Shown here: one piece after another, positions 14,599 to 22,820 of the stretch
Layout of the letters: each line of letters opens with the position of its first letter
Position numbering within the stretch: position 1 is the stretch's first letter
Assembly: GCA_004558535.1 (NCBI GenBank)
Contig: SFCP01000037.1
Location: 1-33,102 of the forward strand
Source of the DNA: Bacteroidales bacterium
GTDB taxonomy: Bacteria; Bacteroidota; Bacteroidia; Bacteroidales; Bacteroidaceae
Direction: 5' to 3'
Length of the DNA stretch: 33,102 nucleotides
The notes under the pieces: model-generated
Told to the model about the DNA's origin: nothing
The model's input: the letters and a program-made list of their open reading frames with translations, nothing else
Databases searched by the model: none
Translations under genes and position numbers: made by a program

Positions 14599-16866
14599 AT
14601 GGAATGGATGTATTTGGGAATGGTCATATTCCTGTTTGTGTTGGCCACGTTCGACCTGTACGTCGGCGTGAGCAATGACGCTGTGAATTTCCTCAACTCG
14701 GCCATTGGCTCCAAGGTGGCGCGTTTCCGCACCATCGTCATAGTGGCTGCCATCGGCGTCTTCTGTGGCGCCGTGCTCAGTGACGGTATGATGGATATAG
14801 CCCGTCATGGCATTTTCCGGCCCGAGCAGTTCCACTTTGAAGAAGTCATGTACATCTTTGTGGCCGTCATGGTCACCGACATCGTACTGCTGGATGTGTT
14901 CAACTCACTTGGGATGCCTACGTCGACCACTGTGTCGATGGTGTTCGAGCTTTTGGGCGCCACGTTTGCCTTTGCCATGCTCAAGATGGCTGACAGCGAC
15001 GTCGCACATACCTTTGGCGACTACATGAATACGGACAAGGCGCTGCAGGTTATCCTGGGAATTTTCCTGTCGGTAGCTATTGCGTTCGTATTCGGTGCCA
15101 TCATCCAGTACTTGGCGCGTCTGGTTTTCACTTTCCACTACAAGGAGGGCCGGCTGAGCCGGAAAATCGGTTTGTTTGGCGGGGCAGCCATTACGGCCAT
15201 CGTCTATTTCATGCTGTTCAAGGGGTTGAAGCATCTTTCCTTTATGACGGCCGACGTCAAGGACTGGATAGACGCGCACCTGTTGTGGGTACTGGGCGGT
15301 TGCTTCGTGTTCTTCACGTTGCTCATGCAGTTGCTTCACGCTTTGCGCGTCAACGTATTCCGCATCATCGTCCTGACCGGAACCTTTGCCCTTGCCACGG
15401 CATTTGCCGGCAATGATTTGGTCAACTTCATCGGTGTTCCGCTCGCGGGCTTCTCCTCCTTTACAGACTTTACGGCATCCGGCGCTACCAATCCGGCCGA
15501 CTTCACGATGGATTCGCTCAACGGACCGGCCACGACGCCTGTCTATTTCCTGATAGCTGCCGGAGCCATCATGGTCTTCTCGTTGGCAACTTCCAAGAAA
15601 GCCCACAACGTGGTGAAGACCGAGGTCGGACTGTCGCGCAGCAACGAGGGCGAGGAAATGTTTGGCTCGTCCCGCGTGGCGCGCAGCCTGGTGCGTTGGG
15701 GCAACTCCGTGGGAGCCGCCATTGTCCGCGTCACACCGGATCGCGTGATGCAGTATGTTGACAGCCGGTTCCGCCGTCCGACCGAGGAAGACCCCAATGG
15801 TGCCGCCTACGACCTGGTGCGTGCTTCGGTCAACCTTGTTGTCGCTGCGCTGCTTATTGCTTTGGGCACTTCGCTCAAGCTTCCGCTCTCCACCACTTAC
15901 GTGACGTTTATGGTTGCTATGGGTTCGTCGCTTTCGGACCGGGCTTGGAGCCGCGAAAGTGCCGTGTTCCGCATCACGGGTGTGCTGACCGTCATCGGTG
16001 GCTGGTTTATCACGGCCGGTGTTGCCTTTACGGCCTGTTTCTTCGTGGCGCTGGCGATGTACTACGGCGGCATGCCGGCCATGGTCATCTTGGTTTGTGC
16101 CGGGATTTACGCCCTCATCCATAGCCAGCGACGCTATAAGCGCAAGCAGGCCGAGGTCAAGGACGGCGATGTGCTCTTCACGCAGATGCTTAGCACGACT
16201 CATCGCGACGAAATAGCCGGTATGCTGGAGCGTCACCTGAGTGTCGCTGCCGGTGAGTTCCTGATGCGCTACTCCGAAGAGCTTGGCGACACGGCCGAGG
16301 GACTCCTGACCGAATCGCTCCGACCCATGCGCCGCGCAGCCCGCAATATGGCGGCCGACAAGCGCGAGCTGAAGAATTTGCGCCGTCGCGAGATTATCTG
16401 CCTGCGCCGCGCTGACCCCGCATTGGCCATCCGGCTGAGCACCGCCTTTAATCTGGCCCACAACTCCCTGCGTCAGTTGCTCTACGGACTGCAGCGTATC
16501 AACGAACCGGCACGTGAGCACGTCGACAACCACTTCACGCCGCTCGCAGCGGAGGATGCTGCCACCTTCCGCCCGCTGCTGAACAGCTGGGTCGGACTGG
16601 CGCAAAATGCTGCCGACTGCCTGCGCCACTTGCGTGTGGCCGACATCGAGCCCCTGCGCGATGAGTGTCAGACACTGCGCGAGGAGTTGGCACGCCTGCG
16701 CCGCGAGTCTACGCTGCAGCTCCAGCAGTCCGACGTCAACCTGACCACGGCCACGCTCTTCCTGCACTTGATTCAGGAAATGGAGCAGCTGACCGTAGAG
16801 TTGCGCCGCTTGCTGAAGTGTATCCGCCATTACCGCGAACAGCTTCCCGTCGTTTCACCCCGATAA
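14599..16866 (+). CDS. Inorganic phosphate transporter, Pit family with C-terminal PhoU-like/DUF47-like region
   Basis: 755 residues. The first ~510 are a PHO4/Pit permease with repeated signature segments (FDLYVGVSNDAVNFLNSAIGS; LATAFAGNDLVNFIGVPLAG; LKLPLSTTYVTFMVAMGSSL), which carries phosphate with a cation across the inner membrane. From about residue 512 the protein is soluble, basic and helical (RRYKRKQAEVKDGDVLFTQM onward, rich in Leu, Arg and Glu), like a fused PhoU/DUF47 regulatory domain. Long Pit fusions of this size are usual in Bacteroidetes. It is followed after 11 bases by a porin gene and divergent from a PhoBR-like pair, so the three probably form a phosphate-response regulon. 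Confidence 0.94.
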   Translation: MEWMYLGMVIFLFVLATFDLYVGVSNDAVNFLNSAIGSKVARFRTIVIVAAIGVFCGAVLSDGMMDIARHGIFRPEQFHFEEVMYIFVAVMVTDIVLLDVFNSLGMPTSTTVSMVFELLGATFAFAMLKMADSDVAHTFGDYMNTDKALQVILGIFLSVAIAFVFGAIIQYLARLVFTFHYKEGRLSRKIGLFGGAAITAIVYFMLFKGLKHLSFMTADVKDWIDAHLLWVLGGCFVFFTLLMQLLHALRVNVFRIIVLTGTFALATAFAGNDLVNFIGVPLAGFSSFTDFTASGATNPADFTMDSLNGPATTPVYFLIAAGAIMVFSLATSKKAHNVVKTEVGLSRSNEGEEMFGSSRVARSLVRWGNSVGAAIVRVTPDRVMQYVDSRFRRPTEEDPNGAAYDLVRASVNLVVAALLIALGTSLKLPLSTTYVTFMVAMGSSLSDRAWSRESAVFRITGVLTVIGGWFITAGVAFTACFFVALAMYYGGMPAMVILVCAGIYALIHSQRRYKRKQAEVKDGDVLFTQMLSTTHRDEIAGMLERHLSVAAGEFLMRYSEELGDTAEGLLTESLRPMRRAARNMAADKRELKNLRRREIICLRRADPALAIRLSTAFNLAHNSLRQLLYGLQRINEPAREHVDNHFTPLAAEDAATFRPLLNSWVGLAQNAADCLRHLRVADIEPLRDECQTLREELARLRRESTLQLQQSDVNLTTATLFLHLIQEMEQLTVELRRLLKCIRHYREQLPVVSPR

Positions 16867-16877
16867 AATACCCATTC

Positions 16878-17880
16878 ATGAAGTTCTTGTCAAGCCTGCT
16901 CCTGACCATGTTGCCGCTGGGCGCCGCTGCCGACAGCATCCCCGAGAGTAAATTGCCCGAATGGTTTCCCACCGTGAGCGGTACGCTCCGCGCCAAGGGC
17001 GAATATCAGACCGAAGAGGGGGAGGGCCGCTTCGAAGTGCGCAATGCACGTATCGCCCTCGACGGTAATATCACCCCGGCCCTCCTTTATCGCGCCGAAG
17101 TCGACCTGTCCGACGAGGGACGTATACGAATGCTCGATGCCTATGCCGGCATGAATTTTTCAAAGGGCTGGTTGGTACGACTGGGCCAGATGCGCGTGCC
17201 CTTCAGTATCGATGCGCACCGATCTCCCCACAAACAGTATTTTGCCAATCGCTCCTTTATCGCCAAGCAGGTGGGCGACGTGCGTGACGTCGGGCTGTCT
17301 GTGGGCTGGGACGTGCCCGGCCTGCCGCTCAAACTGGAGGGTGGCTTGTTCAACGGTAGTGGTCTGACCAATCAGAAGGACTATTGGACCAAGGAGGTAA
17401 ACTTTTCGGCAAAGGCACAGTACTATCCTGTGAAGGGACTCACGCTCCAGGGCTCCGTACAGAAGATTTCGCCTCACGTGGATCTACAGTGGCTGGTTGC
17501 TCGAGGCGGAGTACCTGCGGAAGCACTATGAGGGCGATGCTTTCTCGGCTGTCAACGCCTTGGACCTCATGGCGGGCTATGAATTTTCGCTGCATCCCCG
17601 CGGCGTGTTGGGCCGCCGCTCCGAATTGAACGGCCTGCGCCTGCTGGTTCGTTACGACCGCATGGACGACCACTCGGACGGCACGGTGGATGCTGGCGGC
17701 GCCTTGGCGCTGACCGATGCTGCCCGCCAGCGTCTCACGGGTGGCGTGACGCTGTGCTTCGGGCGCAAGCTGCAGGCACAGTTGCGGCTGAACTACGAAA
17801 AGTATTTCTACGAAAGTGGTGCCGTGGCCAAGGCTTCCGAGCGCGACAAGGCCGTCATGGAATTGATGGTGCATTTCTGA
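16878..17880 (+). pseudogene. Phosphate-selective porin O/P-like outer-membrane protein, frameshifted
   Basis: The first part has a signal peptide (MKFLSSLLLTMLPLGAAADS) and porin O/P features: FEVRNARIALDGNITPALLYRAEVDLSDEG, GWLVRLGQMRVPFSID, and LKLEGGLFNGSG. The frame holds to KISPH (17477). The second part, in another frame from about 17479, reads WIYSGWLLEAEYLRKHYEG and continues as barrel strands to a typical terminal Phe at 17880 (MELMVHF). Family members have a short stretch between these two segments that is absent here, so the simplest reading is a deletion that is not a multiple of three, near 17475-17480. Intact, it would pass phosphate across the outer membrane to the Pit transporter encoded 11 bases upstream. 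As written the first frame ends at 17531 and lacks the C-terminal strands. Confidence 0.85.
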
Positions 17881-19408
17881 GGCCCCCTTGCCCCAATTGA
17901 TACAGAAGCAGCTCCGCACTGATGGGTACGGAGCTGCTTCTGTATGGTGTGTTGCGGGCGGTCACTCCCAGGGGCTGTGCCCTTTCTCGTAATAGCCGGA
18001 AGTGGAGCACGCCCTCCTTGTAGTGGTCGTTCTCGAACGTACCGACGAAGTGGTTGCTCTTGTCTGCGGTGGTGAAAGTCCCCGCTCCCTCGCGCAATCC
18101 GTTGCGGAAGGCTCCCTCGTAGGTGCCTGTCTCGAAGATAGCCACGCCGTGGTCGTCCTCGGGCAGTCCGTTGGCATTCAGCGTGCCGGTGTAGCGGTAG
18201 GTATCGCCGTCGGAGTCGGTAAATTCCTTGTTTTCCACACGCTGCGGAGCCTCTTCGGGCTGTCGCCCCGATGCTTCGGCCTCTGCCTCCTCGCCCCGGC
18301 CCGCGCCACCGCCCAAGGTGAGCGCCAGGATAAAGGTCAGGAGGCTTGCGGTAAGGGCGATGCCGGCGATGAGTTTCCATCCCATTGTTTTGGACGCCTT
18401 GTTGCTTTCGCCGGCGGTGTCGGAAGTTCCGTCTTCGGCCGCCTCGCGGATGGGCAGGGCCGTTTCCGTTCCGTCCCCCGGGCTTTTGGCATTTCGGGAA
18501 AGGGCCGTGTGCAGCCTTGACAGCAGTGAGGCTCCTCCCCCTCGGCTGCTGCCCGCTTTATCGAGCAGTGCAAGCAGTTCGCTGATGCTTTGCGGTCGCA
18601 TTTGCTTGCGGAGTTGCATGGTCCATTCCACGGCCCGCCTTGTCCTACTGCTGATGGAGGGAGGCAGCGGGTCCATTTCCAGTCCGCTGCTTCGCTCGTT
18701 GGCCGGAGGGGGCGTGACGCCGGTCAGCATCCGGTAGAGCACGGCGCCGAGCGCATAGATGTCCGTCGAGGGCGAGAAGTGGGTGAGGTTGCCTCCGATT
18801 TGTTCGGGCGGTGCATAGCCCGGTGTATAGCTGAGCAGGGTCGTGTTGTTCTTGCCGTGGTCGGGGTCATATTGCTTGGAAGCGCCGAAGTCGATGAGTG
18901 TGGTGTGGCCGTTGTGGTCCACCATCACGTTGCCGGGCTTGATGTCGAGGTGCAGGCGGTTGTTGCGGTGCACATAGTCGAGCGCTTCACACAGCTGGCG
19001 GAAGTAGTGGAGCGCCGTCGTTTCGTCGAGGGGGCCGCGCTTTGTGATTTCATTCAGGGTGCAGCCCTCCAGATAGTCCATGACGAAGTAGGAAGTGCCG
19101 TTTTCTTCGAACACGTCGCTTACGCGCACGATGCCCCGGTGGCGCAGTGCATAGAGGGCACGGGCCTCTTCCAAAAACTTGCGCCGGCAGCGGTTCACCG
19201 TGTCTGTCATGCTCTGCGTAGCCACGGATATCTGGTTGGTGTAGGCATCGCGGTTACAATAGTCGCTCATGAAGAATTCCTTGATGGCCACACGCGTGTT
19301 GAGCATGACGTGCAGGGCTTCGTAGGTACTGCCGAAGCCGCCGCCTGCGATGAAGCGCACGATGCGGTATTTGCCGCCCTGTAGGAGGGTGTCGGGGGAT
19401 AGGGGCAT
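17855..19408 (-). CDS. Hanks-type serine/threonine protein kinase with MORN-like C-terminus, end probably frameshifted
   Basis: The kinase domain starts soon after the ATG: GGGFGSTYEA (glycine loop), VAIKEF (catalytic Lys), LHLDIKPGNVMV (catalytic loop), LIDFGAS (metal-binding DFG), and SYTPGYAPPEQ. One membrane helix follows (LIAGIALTASLLTFILALTL). The outer region carries MORN-like units (YRYTGTLNANG, GTYEGAFRNGLREG, FVGTFENDHYKEG). The start at 19408 is chosen because a promoter lies at 19515-19549; a longer start at 19525 would fall inside it. After KEGVLHFR the frame reads through the hairpin at 17900-17945 and overlaps the porin end. One frame over, the sequence reads YYEKGHSPWE and stops at 17962, just before the hairpin. 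So a small lesion near 17990-18002 is likely and the true end is probably 17962. Confidence 0.88.
   Translation of the reverse strand: MPLSPDTLLQGGKYRIVRFIAGGGFGSTYEALHVMLNTRVAIKEFFMSDYCNRDAYTNQISVATQSMTDTVNRCRRKFLEEARALYALRHRGIVRVSDVFEENGTSYFVMDYLEGCTLNEITKRGPLDETTALHYFRQLCEALDYVHRNNRLHLDIKPGNVMVDHNGHTTLIDFGASKQYDPDHGKNNTTLLSYTPGYAPPEQIGGNLTHFSPSTDIYALGAVLYRMLTGVTPPPANERSSGLEMDPLPPSISSRTRRAVEWTMQLRKQMRPQSISELLALLDKAGSSRGGGASLLSRLHTALSRNAKSPGDGTETALPIREAAEDGTSDTAGESNKASKTMGWKLIAGIALTASLLTFILALTLGGGAGRGEEAEAEASGRQPEEAPQRVENKEFTDSDGDTYRYTGTLNANGLPEDDHGVAIFETGTYEGAFRNGLREGAGTFTTADKSNHFVGTFENDHYKEGVLHFRLLRERAQPLGVTARNTPYRSSSVPISAELLLYQLGQGGLRNAPSIP
17900..17945. terminator. Hairpin between convergent porin and kinase genes
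   Basis: A perfect 17-bp stem (ATACAGAAGCAGCTCCG with its complement) closes a 12-base loop. It lies 19 bases after the porin stop. No T run follows on either strand. Its position implies that the kinase gene should end before it. Confidence 0.75.
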
Positions 19409-19514
19409 AGGTCGAGTGGATGTGAAGACGCCGGGGCGGGCAGCATACGCTTCCCCTGCCCGCAGCTGCTGTCGGTGCGCCGAGGAGGGGGAACTGTGTC
19501 GCCGAAAGTCCCGG

Positions 19515-19549
19515 CAAATGTACAATATTTAATAGGAATACCCGCCAAA
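19515..19549 (-). promoter_or_regulatory. Promoter of the kinase gene
   Basis: On the minus strand there is a -7 TACATTTG (19515-19522) and a TTTG (19546-19549) with a 23-base spacer, at the long end of the usual range. The leader is about 100 bases and GC-rich. Confidence 0.55.
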
Positions 19550-19668
19550 ACGGGCAACTTTTTGAGGACAAGAAAGTAAAAAGGAACGGAAATGGACAAC
19601 GGGGTTGGCAAAATTACAAAGCCGGCAGGCAGGTGCAGCGGGCGAAATGTTAAAGGGAAAAATCGCGA

Positions 19669-19700
19669 TTTGGATTTCGCGAAAAAAAGTTGTATCTTTG
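19669..19700 (+). promoter_or_regulatory. Promoter of small hairpin transcript B
   Basis: -33 TTTG (19669-19672), a 20-base spacer, and -7 TATCTTTG (19693-19700). The flanking CGATTTG and GTTG match the promoter at 10044-10075. Confidence 0.78.
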
Positions 19701-19705
19701 TCTTG

Positions 19706-19749
19706 ACGTAGGAGGAAACAGTGCGAAATGGCTGCTTCCTCCTTTTTTT
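19706..19749 (+). ncRNA. Candidate short transcript B (promoter-proximal hairpin)
   Basis: Nine bases after the -7 box, AGGAGGAAACAG (19710-19721) pairs with CTGCTTCCTCCT (19732-19743), with one A-C mismatch and a 10-base loop. A run of seven T follows. The predicted RNA is about 45 bases. The 5' arm also looks like a Shine-Dalgarno sequence before an ATG at 19728, but that ATG lies in the hairpin loop and leads into the repeat region. Confidence 0.55.
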
Positions 19750-19782
19750 GCGGGCTTTGTAGGGGCAAAACTACACAGGAGT

Positions 19783-19845
19783 TGGAAAAAAATAAGTCCG
19801 AGGTAGTTGAAATTAGGTGCCGGATAGTTTTTTCTGGCGGCGACT
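19783..19845. repeat. 21-bp degenerate repeat, block B1 (3 units)
   Basis: Units begin at 19783, 19804 (TAGTTGAAATTAGGTGCCGG) and 19825 (TAGTTTTTTCTGG). The second unit ends GTGCCGGA, like the second unit of block A. On the minus strand they read as heptads (EKTIRHL, ISTTSDL). Confidence 0.7.
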
Positions 19846-19949
19846 TGCGTTCGCGAAAGTCCTTTGCAGGGCCTTTTATCCGCCCGGCAGATTGTTACGA
19901 AAGGTTATTTCTGTTAAAAATGAGGGTCGGAACACCCTCCCCCCGCGGA

Positions 19950-20075
19950 CTTGAAACCTCCTGGAGCGGACTGGGACCTTGCCGGAGCGGCTGCCGCTTG
20001 CAGGGCTCTCCCGGACGGAGGAGCAGCGTGGCCGGACGGGGAAGCAGCGTGGGCGGAGCGGGAAAAAGGAGCCTT
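19950..20075. repeat. GC-rich 21-bp periodic block B2 (6 units)
   Basis: Units of 21 bp start at 19950, 19971, 19992, 20013, 20034 and 20055. The two at 20013 and 20034 are near-identical (GGACGG, then AGCAGCGTGG). Units 1 and 2 share GGAGCGG near their ends. The minus strand reads as heptads FPLRPRC, FPVRPRC, SSVRESP, ASGSRSG. The sequence differs from block B1, but the period is the same. Confidence 0.7.
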
Positions 20076-20134
20076 TCCTGCACTTCATCGAAAGAAACGT
20101 GCAGTCGGGGCCTCCCTGTTTTCGTGAAAAGTAG

Positions 20135-20142
20135 TAACTTTG
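20135..20142 (+). promoter_or_regulatory. -7 element of map
   Basis: TAACTTTG matches TAnnTTTG and lies 21 bases before the ATG at 20164. No clear TTTG lies 19-21 bases upstream. It argues against any start further 5'. Confidence 0.6.
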
Positions 20143-20163
20143 CCGCGGATTAGTCCCATAGTT

Positions 20164-21021
20164 ATGGTAAAAAAGATAACCAGGAATTGGTTCGTTCCCA
20201 AAGGTAGCGAACTGACGGAGTTCGATAAAAAAATCCTCTCCTTTCAAAATCGGGGTGAAATCGTGCCTCGGCCGAACCTCATCAAGACGCCGGAGCAGAT
20301 CGAGGGCATCCGTCGCTCGGGAGTGGTGAATACGGGCGTGCTCGACCTGGTGGAAAGCAAAATCCGACCCGGCATGTCGACCGCCGAAATAGACCGCCTG
20401 GTCTATGACTACACCACGGCCCACGGCGCCGTGCCTGCTCCGCTCAATTACGAGGGTTTCCCAAAAAGTGTCTGCACCAGTGTGAACGAAGTGGTCTGTC
20501 ACGGCATCCCCTCGGAGGACGAAATCCTGGAGGAGGGCGACATTGTCAACGTCGACGTGTCTACTATCCTTGACGGCTATTACAGTGATGCCTCGCGAAT
20601 GTTTATCGTTGGCCAGACCTCGCCCGAAAAGGAGAAGCTGGTCCGTGTAGCCAAGGAGTGCCTCGATGTGGGGCGCGAAGCAGCGCGGCCGTGGGGATTT
20701 GTGGGCGACATCGGCAAGGCCATCGCCCGCCATGCCCACAAGAACGGATTCAGCGTGGTGCGCGACCTGTGTGGTCATGGCGTCGGGCTGGAATTTCACG
20801 AGGACCCCGAGGTGGACCACTACAATACGCACCGCCATGGCATGCTGCTCGTGCCCGGCATGGTCTTTACCATCGAGCCGATGATCAACATGGGCACTTG
20901 GGAAGTATTCATCGACGAGGAAGACGGCTGGACTGTCGTCACCGAGGACGAACTTCCCTCGGCACAATGGGAACACACGTTCGTGATGACCGAGGACGGG
21001 CTGGAGGTGCTCACGCATTAG
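20164..21021 (+). CDS. map: Methionine aminopeptidase, type I
   Basis: Removes the initiator Met from new proteins in the cytoplasm using a two-metal centre. The 285-residue protein contains VCHGIP (His of the substrate pocket), VNVDVSTILDGYYSDASRMF with the metal-binding Asp pair, GHGVGLEFHEDP, VFTIEPM (Glu ligand) and the final Glu region EHTFVMTEDG. The N-terminal extension (VKKITRNWFVPKGSEL) is somewhat longer than the minimal enzyme. The ATG at 20164 is preceded by a -7 promoter element. tsaD follows after 91 bases. Confidence 0.96.
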   Translation: MVKKITRNWFVPKGSELTEFDKKILSFQNRGEIVPRPNLIKTPEQIEGIRRSGVVNTGVLDLVESKIRPGMSTAEIDRLVYDYTTAHGAVPAPLNYEGFPKSVCTSVNEVVCHGIPSEDEILEEGDIVNVDVSTILDGYYSDASRMFIVGQTSPEKEKLVRVAKECLDVGREAARPWGFVGDIGKAIARHAHKNGFSVVRDLCGHGVGLEFHEDPEVDHYNTHRHGMLLVPGMVFTIEPMINMGTWEVFIDEEDGWTVVTEDELPSAQWEHTFVMTEDGLEVLTH

Positions 21022-21112
21022 CCTGTCAGTCATCCCAAAGGTCAGATGTCAGGGCCTCCCGGACGAGAGTCCTCCCCGTAAGCCCCGACCTGTATTATAA
21101 TATTAAATAGGT

Positions 21113-22192
21113 ATGTCCGCACCAATAACCATCCTTGCCATCGAATCCAGTTGTGACGACACATCGGCAGCCGTGCTGCGCGACGGCCGCCTGCTGAGCA
21201 ACGTCACTGCCGGCCAAGCCGTGCACGAAGCCTACGGCGGCGTGGTGCCCGAATTGGCTTCGCGCGCACACCAACAGAACATCCTGCCCGTGGTGGACCG
21301 CGCGCTGAAAGTGGCCGGCGTAGACAAATCGCAACTGTCGGCCATCGGTGTCACGCTGGGGCCCGGACTGCTCGGCTCCCTGCTCGTCGGCACCTCCTTT
21401 GCCAAGGGCATGGCCATCGCACTGGGCATTCCGCTCATCGAAGCCAACCACCTGCAGGGGCACATACTGGCCCATTTCATCCAGGAGGGCGATACCGACC
21501 GCCCCGTGCCTCCCTATCCCTATCTGTGTCTGCTGGTGAGCGGTGGCAACTCCCAAATCGTCAAGGTCAACGCCTATGACGACATGGAAATTCTGGGACA
21601 GACCATCGACGATGCTGCCGGCGAGGCTATCGACAAGTGCAGCAAGGTGATGGGACTGGGCTATCCCGGCGGCCCCATCATCGATCGTTTGGCGCGCCAG
21701 GGGAATGCAAAGGCTTTTACGTTCAGTAAACCCAACCTGCCGGGATTGGACTACAGCTTCAGCGGACTGAAGACGTCTTTCCTCTACTTCCTGCGCGACC
21801 GGCTGGCCGAAGACCCCGACTTCATCGAACATCACAAGGAAGACCTCGCCGCCTCGCTCGAACGAACCGTGGTGGAAATCCTCATGAAGAAACTCAAGCA
21901 GGCCGTTCGCGAAACCGGCATCCGCCACGTGGCCCTGTCGGGCGGCGTATCGGCCAATACGGCCCTGCGCGAGGCTTTCCGCGCACAGCAGCAGGCCGGC
22001 AATTGGGACATCTTCATACCGCCTTTCTCCTACACCACCGACAATGCGGCCATGATAGCCATCACGGCCTACTATAAATACCGCGACGGCATCTTCTGTC
22101 CCATCGAAAAACCGGCCTACGCCGGCGGACGTGCCGCCAGCCTGAATGCCAGACGGCCGGACGGACCGACTGCATCCAAAAATGCCGGATAG
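21113..22192 (+). CDS. tsaD: tRNA N6-threonylcarbamoyladenosine synthase subunit TsaD
   Basis: TsaD transfers the threonylcarbamoyl group to A37 of ANN-decoding tRNAs, together with TsaB, TsaE and TsaC elsewhere in the genome. Family marks are ILAIESSCDDTSAAV, GGVVPELASRAH, the HLQGH metal motif, LLVSGGNSQI, DDAAGEAIDK, FSFSGLKT-like YSFSGLKTSF, and ALSGGVSANTALR. At 359 residues it is about 20 longer than most relatives, owing to a polar C-terminal tail (GGRAASLNARRPDGPTASK). The leader just before the ATG is AT-rich (ATAATATTAAATAG) and similar to the one before cinA. Confidence 0.97.
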   Translation: MSAPITILAIESSCDDTSAAVLRDGRLLSNVTAGQAVHEAYGGVVPELASRAHQQNILPVVDRALKVAGVDKSQLSAIGVTLGPGLLGSLLVGTSFAKGMAIALGIPLIEANHLQGHILAHFIQEGDTDRPVPPYPYLCLLVSGGNSQIVKVNAYDDMEILGQTIDDAAGEAIDKCSKVMGLGYPGGPIIDRLARQGNAKAFTFSKPNLPGLDYSFSGLKTSFLYFLRDRLAEDPDFIEHHKEDLAASLERTVVEILMKKLKQAVRETGIRHVALSGGVSANTALREAFRAQQQAGNWDIFIPPFSYTTDNAAMIAITAYYKYRDGIFCPIEKPAYAGGRAASLNARRPDGPTASKNAG

Positions 22193-22310
22193 AACCCACC
22201 AACCGGCAGAAACAATGCCGGCAAGCCCCAACGGTGCAACTGCAACAAGCATACGTTGAGCCGGAAAGGCCGGCCCCCCCTCGCGAAACTAATAATATTA
22301 TAAATAGAAT

Positions 22311-22820
22311 ATGGATTTAGACCTGAAACTCCTCAGTAAGGAAATCAACGAAATGCTGTGGCGCAACCACAAGACCCTCGCCACAGCCGAAAGTTGCACA
22401 GCCGGACGCATCGCCAGCGCCATTACCGCCGTTCCCGGCAGTTCCAATTACTTCAAAGGCGGACTGATTTGCTACGCCGACGAAGTGAAAACCGAATTGC
22501 TCGGCGTAGATGCCGCCGTCATCGCCGAAAAGACCCCCGTCTGCGAGGAAGTGGTGCGCCAGATGGTCCTTGGTGCCAACAAACTGCTCCACACCGACTA
22601 TGCCGTAGCCATCAGCGGATTTGCAGGCCCCGGCGGACCCGATGGCGGACGTAGCGGCGTCATCGTAGGTACTATCTGGATCGCCGTGGGCAATGCCGAC
22701 AGCATCGTCACCACCATGATCGAGGAGGACAACGGCCGCGACAAGAACCTCGCCTCCGCCACCTCCGCTGCCATGCACCTGCTGCGTGATTATCTCAAGG
22801 AAAACAGCACCGAGGAATAA
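22311..22820 (+). CDS. CinA family protein, nicotinamide-nucleotide amidohydrolase (PncC type)
   Basis: 169 residues matching the stand-alone C-terminal CinA domain: TLATAESCTAGRIASAITAVPGSS, YFKGGLICYADEVK, LGV..AVIAEKTPVCEEVVRQM, and AISGFAGPGGPDG. These enzymes deamidate NMN back to nicotinic acid mononucleotide. The N-terminal molybdopterin-binding-like domain of full CinA is absent, as in PncC. The stop codon TAA (22818-22820) lies inside the left arm of a palindromic element. It lies between tsaD and the rpmB promoter. Confidence 0.93.
   Translation: MDLDLKLLSKEINEMLWRNHKTLATAESCTAGRIASAITAVPGSSNYFKGGLICYADEVKTELLGVDAAVIAEKTPVCEEVVRQMVLGANKLLHTDYAVAISGFAGPGGPDGGRSGVIVGTIWIAVGNADSIVTTMIEEDNGRDKNLASATSAAMHLLRDYLKENSTEE

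Noticed and set aside
19728..20153. Plus-strand frame starting in the transcript B hairpin, with AGGAGG upstream
   Set aside because: The start lies in the terminator loop, the product is low in complexity, and the frame runs into the map promoter region.
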